64,000 nt of DNA from the NCBI RefSeq assembly GCF_001808955.1, contig NZ_KV795257.1, positions 283,127-347,126 of the forward strand, read 5' to 3'. Below the pieces are notes generated by a model. The model did no database searches. It was not told where the DNA came from and was given only the letters and a program-made list of their open reading frames with translations. Numbering within the stretch: position 1 is the stretch's first letter; every line of letters starts with the position of its first letter. The stretch is from Rothia sp. HMSC078H08 (GTDB taxonomy: Bacteria; Actinomycetota; Actinomycetes; Actinomycetales; Micrococcaceae). The position numbers and the translations under genes were made by a program. Below, in pieces: positions 9,886 to 17,794 of this stretch.

Positions 9886-11589
9886 TTAGAGGCTGCGGCG
9901 GCGCAGGAGCATCAGTGCGGCACCAGCAATCAGAGCTGCGGCGCCAACGCCTGCAATACCTGCAACACCCTCAGCACCGGTGTTAGCCAGCTGCGGCTTC
10001 GAGGAAGCCGAAGAAGAGGTCGAAGTCGAACCCTTGGTGCCGGAGACACCTACAGTGTGACCCTTGGAGCTAGAGGAGGTAGCAGCAGAAGCGTTGCCAA
10101 CCTTAGCCTTGGGTGCCTGAGAAGAAGGCATGCGGGTCTCGGTTACGACAACCGAACCATCTTCGCGCATCTCAGCGGTGAAGACGCTGGTGGTGCCGTC
10201 GCCGTTATCGCGAACGGTGGTGCTCTCATCCTCGGTAGCTGCCGGCAGGGTCGGTGCGGGGTTGTTCGCATCGCTCACGGTAGCGGTGGTGACTGCCACC
10301 TGGTGTACCAGGCCGTTGGGGTCACTGGTTGCCACCATTGCGTATGCGTAACCGGGCTGCAGCAGTTCAGCAAGAACGCTGACCTTGACGCGGAAGGTGC
10401 CGTTCACGATTTCAGAAGCAGGCACATCGTGGGTTGCCAGAGCATCACCGGTGATGTTGCCGTTTGCATCCAGGCGGAAGATAGCAATCTGCACACCGTT
10501 AGCGACAGACTCGTGGGTGAAGCCGGAGCCATTGAAGGTCAGGACGTTGTACTGGTCGTTCGGATTCAGGGATGCATCCTCGGTGGTGAGGGTTGCGTTC
10601 TCAGGTGCTGCGGGAGCCTCAGGAGCGGGGGTCTCGGTCTGCTCGGGTGCCGGGGTTTCAGCCTTGGGTGCTTCCGGAGCAGGAGTTTCTTCCTTGGGAG
10701 CCTCAGTCTTGGGAGCCTCGGGTGCCGGGGTCTCGTCAGCCTTGGGGGTCTCCGGTGCCGGGGTCACGGGAGCGGGGGTCTCTTTGTTCTTGGGTGCCTC
10801 GGGAGAGGTGGACTCGGTGACCTTGAAGGAGGAGAGAGCCACGAGCTTCTGGTCAGCCTGAGCAGCCTGAGGGTTGCTCACAGCAACCAGAGCGTAGGAA
10901 GCGCCGGCGGGCAGCTTGCTTGCCTCGACAGTGAAGGAAGTCTTGAAGGAGCCATCCTGAATCTGGTCCGCAGACACGGACACGGTGGTAATGACGTCGC
11001 CGGTAATCTGCTGGTTCTCATCCAGCGCGTAGATGCTGACCTGAACGCCGGGGCCGACCTTCTCGCCGTAGAAGCCGGTACCAACAACGCTCACGGTGTT
11101 AAACTGCGCATCACCGGAGAAGCGTGCGTTCTCGATGGAGACGAAGGGGTTAGCCTGCTTCACCTCGGGAGCCGGGGTGGAGGGAGTGGTGGGCTCGGGG
11201 GTTGCGGGAGCAGGGGTCTCAGCCTTAGGAGTCTCAGCCTTAGGGGTTTCAGCCTTAGGAGCTTCGGTTGCCTCAGCCTTAGGAGCCTCAGCCTTAGGTG
11301 CTTCAGCCTTAGGAGCTTCGGTTGCCTCAGCCTTGGGAGCCTCAGCCTTAGGTGCTTCAGTTGCCTCAGCCTTAGGAGCTTCAGTCTTGGGAGCCTCAGC
11401 CTTGGGAGTCTCGGTTGCGTTGCCGCCGGGCAGGGAAGAAGTCTGAGAAGATGCCTTCTGATCAACAACCTGCTGCTGCTGATCGGCGGGTGCTTCTGCC
11501 GCAAAGGTTGCCGGGATTGCTGCCACAGAACCAGCGGTAAAAGCTGCCGCAGCTGCGATCTTGTAAACGCGACGGGTAGTCTTCGACAT
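9886..11589 (-). CDS. LAXTG wall-anchored surface protein, array member 5
   Basis: 567 residues; the ATG follows a strong GAGGAA site. The signal peptide is about 1-30 (cleavage after TFA). A proline/alanine/lysine/glutamate repeat (60-128) leads to module 1 at about 150-255 (GTGFYGEKV, D-E-N-Q-Q-ITGD, KLPAGASYALV). A second E/T/P/A/K tract (262-335) leads to module 2 at about 337-445 (GSGFTHESV, D-A-N-G-N-ITGDAL, LQPGYAYAMV). A Ser-rich stalk precedes LANTG at 534-538, a hydrophobic helix and a terminal RRR tail. This is a textbook sortase substrate of the LAXTG (class E) type. The architecture (repeat stalks with paired beta modules) suggests a fibrillar adhesin or receptor, but no ligand can be named. 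Confidence 0.88.
   Translation of the reverse strand: MSKTTRRVYKIAAAAAFTAGSVAAIPATFAAEAPADQQQQVVDQKASSQTSSLPGGNATETPKAEAPKTEAPKAEATEAPKAEAPKAEATEAPKAEAPKAEAPKAEATEAPKAETPKAETPKAETPAPATPEPTTPSTPAPEVKQANPFVSIENARFSGDAQFNTVSVVGTGFYGEKVGPGVQVSIYALDENQQITGDVITTVSVSADQIQDGSFKTSFTVEASKLPAGASYALVAVSNPQAAQADQKLVALSSFKVTESTSPEAPKNKETPAPVTPAPETPKADETPAPEAPKTEAPKEETPAPEAPKAETPAPEQTETPAPEAPAAPENATLTTEDASLNPNDQYNVLTFNGSGFTHESVANGVQIAIFRLDANGNITGDALATHDVPASEIVNGTFRVKVSVLAELLQPGYAYAMVATSDPNGLVHQVAVTTATVSDANNPAPTLPAATEDESTTVRDNGDGTTSVFTAEMREDGSVVVTETRMPSSQAPKAKVGNASAATSSSSKGHTVGVSGTKGSTSTSSSASSKPQLANTGAEGVAGIAGVGAAALIAGAALMLLRRRSL
11206..11412 (-). repeat. Tandem AEAPK/ATEAPK repeat tract
   Basis: The DNA shows near-identical 15-39 bp units (variations on gccttaggagcttcg) that encode about 70 residues of alternating EAPKA and EATEAPKA blocks. 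A shorter, related tract occurs near 10600-10800. High identity between units at the DNA level suggests recent expansion or contraction. Confidence 0.85.
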
Positions 11590-12131
11590 TTTTCCTCGAT
11601 CTCTGAATTATCGGTGGTGAACCTACGCGGTGTGCCTCCGTCTTTGAGGGGCGCGCAGATTCACACATGGGTGTGACTGCTAAAAGGCTAACACCCAACT
11701 CTGAGTCTTCTGCCCTCTTAATGCCCGCTTTAAGTAACTGTAATGAAATCGTTATAAAACCACCCCTCAAGTTGAGGGTTATTACAGACCAATTATGGTG
11801 TTTTGTGGTCATATACTGACATGTGAACACCGGTAACCCTACATTTTGATTGCATTTGAAGAAAATATAATACTTTCCATAGATGATTTCACCCCAACTA
11901 TTTCACCATGGTGAACCTTAAAGTCTCACGTACCACTTTATAGTTCCATCAAGTACTCCTTGATACCTCTCCCCCACCTATTCCCGCCCCGCTTGGCACC
12001 CGGATCAAAGCTCCACACAAGCCACAGACCTCCCCGCGTACAAACAAAAAGCCTCGCCCGCATCCCAAGAATCAGGAATGCAGGCGAGGCAAACACAAAA
12101 CCCCGCATCAGCGGACGCAAGAGCACAAAGC
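11590..12131. other. Spacer with promoter region of array member 5
   Basis: 540 bases. The half nearest the surface gene (11690-11940) is AT-rich and likely holds its promoter and 5' leader. The other half carries the SDR terminator at 12051-12090. No gene recognised. Confidence 0.5.
12051..12090 (-). terminator. Terminator of the SDR gene
   Basis: A GCCTCGCC...GGCGAGGC stem is followed on the minus strand by a run of five U (AAAAA at 12046-12050 on the plus strand). Confidence 0.8.
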
Positions 12132-12932
12132 TTAGCTCTCCTTGCGAATCACCTTGAACTGGCTCGGCTGCGCCACCGGGCGAATCGTAATGCGGTCAAG
12201 GTTCACGTGGTGCGGAACGTTCAACGCAAAGGTCACGGTCTGCGCTACATCCTCGGCGGTTAGCGGCTTCTCAACGCCCGCGTAGACGCGCTCTGCAGCT
12301 TCCTTAGAACCCAGACGATTTAGGGAGAACTCCTCGGTGTGCACCATGCCCGGGCAAATCTCAATCACGCGAACGTTATGTTCCGCTTCTTCCAGGCGGA
12401 GCGCCTCGGTCAGGCCGCGAGCGCCGAACTTCGCCGCGTTGTATCCGGCGCCGCCCTCGTAGCCGTGCTCGGCAGCGGTGGAGGTCAGGTTCAGGATCGT
12501 GCCGTGACCGTTCAGGCGCAACGCCTCCGCGAAGGCACGCACCATGTGCAGAATACCGAGAACATTCATCTGGTACATCTTCAAATAATCGGTAGGCTTG
12601 CCGTCGGCAACCTTATCCACGCCAATAGCACCACCGGCAATATTGACCAGGGCGTCAATGGTGCCCTGCTCCTCCAGGATCTGCTCGGCTACGAACTGAA
12701 CGGACTGCTCATCGGTCACATCGCAGGTCACCGGGTGAGCGCCGGTTTCCGCATAAAGGGTGTAAAGACGGTCGGTACGACGAGCCAGGGCGTAGACGGT
12801 CCAGCCACTTGCTACTAGCTGCTGTACGGTGGCTCGGCCAATACCGCTGGATGCGCCGGTCACCACGGCCACTTTGCCGTCACCGGTATGGGGCAGGAAA
12901 GGAGATGCAGGAATGTGGGTGTTCTCAGTCAT
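12132..12932 (-). CDS. Short-chain dehydrogenase/reductase (classical SDR)
   Basis: 266 residues. The cofactor motif TGASSGIG follows a short N-terminal extension (about 27-34), then the NIAGG variant of the NNAG motif, and the catalytic YNAAK (Tyr and Lys four apart) preceded by the catalytic Ser in a NLTSTAAE stretch. These mark an active NAD(P)-dependent oxidoreductase of the YdfG/serine-dehydrogenase-like group. The substrate is unknown. The ATG has an AGGA site eight bases upstream. Monocistronic, with its own terminator. The first 20 residues are a non-conserved leader without signal-peptide character. Confidence 0.9.
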   Translation of the reverse strand: MTENTHIPASPFLPHTGDGKVAVVTGASSGIGRATVQQLVASGWTVYALARRTDRLYTLYAETGAHPVTCDVTDEQSVQFVAEQILEEQGTIDALVNIAGGAIGVDKVADGKPTDYLKMYQMNVLGILHMVRAFAEALRLNGHGTILNLTSTAAEHGYEGGAGYNAAKFGARGLTEALRLEEAEHNVRVIEICPGMVHTEEFSLNRLGSKEAAERVYAGVEKPLTAEDVAQTVTFALNVPHHVNLDRITIRPVAQPSQFKVIRKES

Positions 12933-13067
12933 ACTTTAATCCTAGTAGAGTGATGCCCGCGGGTGCTCAGTTCGAGCAGACTCGCGGGCATATATTTTGA
13001 AATTTTCGATAGTGAGATAGGTACCCGCCGCCGTTCAGAACAAACGATACAGACACCATCACCCGTG

Positions 13068-13382
13068 CTACTTGCGGCGGCGCGGCAGACCCCAGCGGCT
13101 CCTGCCGCCGTCACGGAATCCGAGGCGATGCTCAAAGTACACGGGCGAGCTACTGCCGGTCTTAATCGTGTCCGGAGGGACCGTACCTTCACGCGCAGAC
13201 AGCAGATAAAGAACCGCAGCGCCGGGCATGAACATAATCAGCGGTAGCACGAAACGCATACGCGCCTCACCATAGCCGCTACGCACCGTCAAATGCCAGA
13301 CGCACAACGCAACCAGCACCAGGTGCAGTATCAGCAGAACAGTTTCAGACGTGCCCAAACCAAAAATACTCAGAGAACTCAT
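13068..13382 (-). CDS. Small two-helix membrane protein of unknown function
   Basis: 104 residues from the ATG at 13382, which has an ideal GAGGAG site six bases upstream; a TTG two codons earlier would overlap that site. Two hydrophobic segments (about 10-30 and 45-63) are joined by a basic loop and followed by a polar, Arg-rich C-terminus. The layout resembles the phospholipase-D-nuclease N-terminal type of small membrane proteins (PLDc_N), but I do not see a decisive signature. It is divergent from the small gene at 13588. Confidence 0.6.
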   Translation of the reverse strand: MSSLSIFGLGTSETVLLILHLVLVALCVWHLTVRSGYGEARMRFVLPLIMFMPGAAVLYLLSAREGTVPPDTIKTGSSSPVYFEHRLGFRDGGRSRWGLPRRRK

Positions 13383-13587
13383 TGGCAACTCCTCAAAGGT
13401 CGTGTACTTTCAGTCTACGCCGTGCCCGCGCCCCTGAGAAGGATTCGCCGACTGTTGATACTGCGGATTTTCGCGCCTACACTGCAGGTAATCAGGGGCA
13501 GCAATATTAGGGGGTCTCTCCCCCATTACCGTTTCCACCGAGTTTGTCACTGAATCGCCAATTACTCCTCATATAGGGAGCCTCCAC

Positions 13588-13902
13588 ATGACAGCAACAC
13601 CGCACCAGCACATCACCGACCTTAAAGAGCAGCGCCGCACCCTCCAGCAGCGGGCGCGCAGCATCCGTGCCACCACCGGACTCCCCTACAGTTCCGAAGT
13701 TCACCTACTGCTCGGGCAGAGCTACCTCGACCCCGCCAGCTGGCAGGATCTCACCGCCTCCGGCGGGGTACGCGCCGCAGTGCGCAGGGCACAATTTGTG
13801 AGCCGGTACCGGCACCTCCTGGCGCGCCTAGAAGCCGCCATCGAGCGGTACGAACAGCACGGTGCGGCGCAGAATTCCCCTGGAGCTGAGAGAATGCCGT
13901 GA
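13588..13902 (+). CDS. Small helical protein of unknown function upstream of valS
   Basis: 104 residues. A GGGAG site precedes the ATG, and codon usage matches the surrounding genes. It is predicted mostly alpha-helical, rich in Arg, Gln and Ala, with no signal peptide or membrane helix. The stop lies 19 bases before the valS start, so the two are likely co-transcribed. The middle (ARSIRA...SSEVHLL) faintly resembles the small protein encoded just beyond valS at 17212-17613. The function is unknown. Confidence 0.65.
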   Translation: MTATPHQHITDLKEQRRTLQQRARSIRATTGLPYSSEVHLLLGQSYLDPASWQDLTASGGVRAAVRRAQFVSRYRHLLARLEAAIERYEQHGAAQNSPGAERMP

Positions 13903-13921
13903 ATATGAGAAAATAGCCGTT

Positions 13922-16654
13922 ATGGCTGAAAACATTTTGGGCTCAGACTCGCCCGTACAGATTAACGTTCCCGACCGCCCCGCCCTCGAAGGCCTCGAAG
14001 AGAAGCTCTCGCAGCGCTGGGCCGACGAGAAGACCTACGCATTCGACGAGAACACCACTCGCGAACAGGTCTACTCCATTGACACCCCGCCGCCGACCGC
14101 ATCCGGCTCCCTGCACGTGGGTCACATGTTCTCCTACACCCAGACCGACGTCATTGCACGCTACCAGCGCATGACCGGCAAGAACGTGTTCTACCCCCTC
14201 GGCTGGGATGACAACGGCCTGCCCACCGAACGCCGCGTTCAGAACTACTACGGCGTTCTCTGCGACCCCTCCGTGGCAGACAACGACTCCTTCCGTGACC
14301 TGATCACCTGGAAGGCAGACGGCACCCCCAAGCCCGACCGCAGCCAGGCAAAGTGGCCGCGTATCTCCCGCAACAACTTCATTGAACTCTGTGAAGAGCT
14401 CGCGGTTGAAGACGAGAAGGTCTTCGAAAACCTCTTCACCACCCTGGGTCTGTCCGTTGACTGGTCGCGCACCTACCGCACCATCGACGCGCACTCCCGC
14501 AAGGTCTCCCAGCTCGCCTTCCTGAAGGACCTGGAAGCAGGCAACGCCTACATGGCTGAAGCACCGACCATGTGGGACGTCACTTTCCGCACCGCAGTGG
14601 CACAGGCTGAGCTGGAAGACAAGGAACGCCCCGGCGCGTACCACCGCATCAGCTTCCACCGCCCCAACGGCGAGAAGGTCTGGATTGAGACCACCCGCCC
14701 CGAGCTGTTGCCCTCCTGTGTGGCTCTCGTGGCGCACCCGGACGACGAGCGTTACAAGCCGCTGTTCGGCACCACCGTCACCTCCCCGCTGTTCGGCGTT
14801 GAGGTCGAAATTAAGGCGCACCCGCTGGCACAGCCCGACAAGGGTGCCGGTATCGCCATGATCTGTACCTTCGGTGACACCACCGACGTCACCTGGTGGC
14901 GTGAACTGCAGCTGGACACCCGCGCCCTCATCGGTCGCGACGGCCGTTTCTCCCGCGAAACCCCCGAGTGGATCACCTCCGCTGAGGGCCGCGAGCGCTA
15001 CGAGCGTATGGCTGGCACCACCGTCTTCACCGCACAGAAGACCGTCGTGGAAATGCTGGTTGAGGCTGGCGAAATGGACGGCGACCCCAAGCCGATTACC
15101 CACCCCGTGAAGTTCTACGAGAAGGGTGACAAGCCCCTCGAAATCGTTGCTTCCCGTCAGTGGTACATCCGCAACGGTGGCCGTGACGCTGCACGCCGCG
15201 AGAAGCTCATCGAGCGCGGCCGTGAGATGAACTGGTACCCCTCCTTCATGCGTAGCCGCTACGAGAACTGGGTTGAGGGTCTGAATGGCGACTGGCTGAT
15301 TTCTCGCCAGCGCTTCTTCGGCGTTCCCTTCCCCGTCTGGTACCCGCTGGACGCTGAGGGCGAGCCGGACTACGAGAACCCGATTCTGCCCACCGAAGAG
15401 ATGCTGCCGGTTGACCCCGCATCTCAGGCTGCTCCCGGTTACACCGAGGATCAGCGCGGCGTAGCGGGCGGCTTCATCGCTGACCCGGACGTTCTGGACA
15501 CCTGGGCTACCTCCTCTCTGACCCCGCAGATTGCGACCGGCTGGGGTGTGAACCCGGACCTGCACGCGAAGACCTTCCCCATGGATCTGCGCCCGCAGGG
15601 TCACGACATTATCCGTACCTGGCTGTTCTCCACCGCTGTTCGCGCGGAGACCCTGGCGTCCTCCGTGCCGTGGTACAACACCGCGCTCTCCGGCTGGATT
15701 CTCGACCCGGACCGCAAGAAGATGTCCAAGTCCAAGGGCAATGTTGTGGTCCCGAACGAGGTTCTGGAGAAGTACGGTTCGGACGCTGTGCGCTACTGGG
15801 CTGCTTCCGCTCGCCTGGGTGCCGACACCGCCTACGACGAGGGTCAGATGAAGATTGGCCGCCGCCTGGCCATCAAGCTGCTCAACGCATCCAAGTTCGT
15901 GCTGAACCTGGGTGCAACCGAGAAGTCCGTCATCACCTCGCAGGCTCAGGGTCGCGTGCTCATCAACGCCCTGGATCGCTCCCTGCTGGCTCGCCTGGCG
16001 TACCTGGTTGAAGAGGCAACCGCAGCATTTGAGAAGTACGAGTACGCTCGTGCCCTGCAGATTTGCGAGAGCTTCTTCTGGTCCTTCACCGACGACTTCG
16101 TCGAGCTGATTAAGGACCGTGCCTACGGTGCTCGCGGCGAGGAGGAGCAGGCTTCGGTTCTGGCCGCTCTGGCCACCACCCTGGACGCTCTGCTGCGCCT
16201 GTTCGCGCCCTTCCTGCCCTTCGTGACCGAAGAGATTTGGTCCTGGTGGCGTGCGGGTAGCGTGCACCGCGCCGAGTGGCCGCAGGCACTGCCCATCCTG
16301 GAGGGCACCCTGCTGGCTGAGTACTCCGCACAGAACCCGACTGCTGGCATTTCTGCTCAGTGGGTCCTGGCGGACGCTGACCCGGCTCAGATTGAGTCGC
16401 TCAAGCAGATCCTGCCGGATGTTGCTGAGGCTCTGGGTGGTCTGCGTAAGGCTAAGAGCGACGCGAAGGTCAAGCAGCGCACCGAGGTTGAGTCCGCTAC
16501 TATTGCGGCTCCTCAGGCTCAGCTGGATCGCATTGCCGCTGGCTTGGCTGACCTGAAGGCTGCCGGTAACGCTCGTGAGCTGTCCCTGGTGGCAGCTGAG
16601 GGCGAGCTGGAGGTTCGCGACGTTGTACTCGTTGTGGAAGAAGCAGCTGAGTAA
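13922..16654 (+). CDS. valS: Valine--tRNA ligase, archaeal/rickettsial-type
   Basis: 910 residues from the ATG at 13922; the frame extends 20 codons upstream but would overlap the preceding gene. Class I synthetase: HVGH at 65-68 (HIGH motif), KMSKS at 600-604, the CP1 editing domain between them, and an anticodon-binding domain after about 680. The segment after HVGH reads YPLGWDDNGLPTE. As far as I know this is typical of archaeal and Rickettsia ValRS, whereas most bacterial ValRS have a GTDHAGIAT stretch there. It charges tRNA-Val in the cytoplasm. The C-terminal coil is short. The weak ribosome binding site may reflect coupling to the upstream gene. Confidence 0.95.
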   Translation: MAENILGSDSPVQINVPDRPALEGLEEKLSQRWADEKTYAFDENTTREQVYSIDTPPPTASGSLHVGHMFSYTQTDVIARYQRMTGKNVFYPLGWDDNGLPTERRVQNYYGVLCDPSVADNDSFRDLITWKADGTPKPDRSQAKWPRISRNNFIELCEELAVEDEKVFENLFTTLGLSVDWSRTYRTIDAHSRKVSQLAFLKDLEAGNAYMAEAPTMWDVTFRTAVAQAELEDKERPGAYHRISFHRPNGEKVWIETTRPELLPSCVALVAHPDDERYKPLFGTTVTSPLFGVEVEIKAHPLAQPDKGAGIAMICTFGDTTDVTWWRELQLDTRALIGRDGRFSRETPEWITSAEGRERYERMAGTTVFTAQKTVVEMLVEAGEMDGDPKPITHPVKFYEKGDKPLEIVASRQWYIRNGGRDAARREKLIERGREMNWYPSFMRSRYENWVEGLNGDWLISRQRFFGVPFPVWYPLDAEGEPDYENPILPTEEMLPVDPASQAAPGYTEDQRGVAGGFIADPDVLDTWATSSLTPQIATGWGVNPDLHAKTFPMDLRPQGHDIIRTWLFSTAVRAETLASSVPWYNTALSGWILDPDRKKMSKSKGNVVVPNEVLEKYGSDAVRYWAASARLGADTAYDEGQMKIGRRLAIKLLNASKFVLNLGATEKSVITSQAQGRVLINALDRSLLARLAYLVEEATAAFEKYEYARALQICESFFWSFTDDFVELIKDRAYGARGEEEQASVLAALATTLDALLRLFAPFLPFVTEEIWSWWRAGSVHRAEWPQALPILEGTLLAEYSAQNPTAGISAQWVLADADPAQIESLKQILPDVAEALGGLRKAKSDAKVKQRTEVESATIAAPQAQLDRIAAGLADLKAAGNARELSLVAAEGELEVRDVVLVVEEAAE

Positions 16655-17211
16655 TCGAATCTAACGTTCATTGCTTAGTGACATAACACCGAGTTGGTGT
16701 TGAGGACGGGGCGGTACCGATTGACGGTACCGCCCCGTTTTCTGTGTCTGCGGTTCGTTGGTTTCTGCAGGCAAGGTACCCGGAGAGCGTGATGCTCGAC
16801 TGCGGGCGGTGCTTTGTATGGCGCTTTTACGACTCTGACTAGAGGCTTTACACATTCGGTACCCGCGGGTGCCCGTACCCATCCCTAGCACCTTCACAAC
16901 CTCCTCCCCCAATAATGTGGGTTTTAGTCTGCTGTTCTGTAGGGATTATGTGGGATTTTCAATCCCTTTTTCTGTTCATCAATGTGCAAAGAGCATAATC
17001 AACCTTATGAGATTGACTGTCACTTTATGTATGATTGTTGATGCGAGGGTTTTACCATCGGGAACAACCCTCTATTCAACTTCAGCAACAGACAAATCAC
17101 CGGTACGAGCAAGACATACCCCGACCAACCGCACGACAATAAACCACCCGTCAGGCGCAGCGATGCGTCCTGACTCTGACCCGCGCCAAAGTAGGCGCAC
17201 CCCATATCCTC
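16655..17211. other. Spacer after valS
   Basis: 550 bases containing the valS terminator (16706-16743) and, beyond it, the presumed promoter of the small gene at 17212. I see no credible coding sequence on either strand. Confidence 0.5.
16706..16743 (+). terminator. Rho-independent terminator of valS
   Basis: ACGGGGCGGTACCG pairs with CGGTACCGCCCCGT across a 5-nt loop, followed by TTTTCT, about 50 bases after the valS stop. Confidence 0.9.
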
Positions 17212-17613
17212 ATGAATTCATACTCATCCTCTTCCGGATTACCGAACAAACCCCAGGCGAGGCAGAGCTCAACCCCGAGCACGCCGCCAGGAGCACAAGC
17301 CAACATTTCCCCCGATCAGCTTCAGCACTATCACACGAGCCTGAACGAGTACATCAGCCAGGCACGTGAACATGCCCAGGCGCTGCGTGCCAGCTACACC
17401 AACGAAGTGTACGACCTGTGGCATCAGCACATTTCCACCAGCGCCGCCACCGATGAGGCGAGCATCGCCTCCGGTTCGTTGACCGCTCAGCAACTTGAGG
17501 AACTGACCCGCAAGTGGGTGCGCCTCATGCGTGAAAGCCGCGATATGCTGCACCACGAAAGCTCCATTGCCGCCGCACGTGCTGCGGTTGAGGCTAAGCC
17601 CCTCCCCGAGTAG
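17212..17613 (+). CDS. Small soluble protein of unknown function
   Basis: 133 residues, with a Ser/Pro/Gln-rich N-terminal 35 residues and a helical remainder. No signal peptide, membrane segment or known motif. The ribosome binding site is weak, so the start is uncertain. The section around RASYTNEVYDLW faintly matches the protein encoded upstream of valS. It may be an actinobacterial orphan. Codon usage supports it being real. Confidence 0.55.
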   Translation: MNSYSSSSGLPNKPQARQSSTPSTPPGAQANISPDQLQHYHTSLNEYISQAREHAQALRASYTNEVYDLWHQHISTSAATDEASIASGSLTAQQLEELTRKWVRLMRESRDMLHHESSIAAARAAVEAKPLPE

Positions 17614-17794
17614 GGTCACCCTTTATTTCTTTCGCGCGGCAACGCCAGCACTCCGCGTTGTACCGCGTTTTTCTGCGGCGGGGCTATCGAGCCAAGCGAT
17701 TAAGCCCTGCCCGGAATGCGTACTTCACATAACCTGCCCCTTGCTATAGTTATGGATATTCAAAGACCCTAACTATGTTGCAGAAAGGGCGGGA

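Noticed and set aside
13943..16267. 774-residue open frame antisense to valS
   Set aside because: Mirror frame of valS with no motifs; long antisense frames are common in high-GC codon usage.
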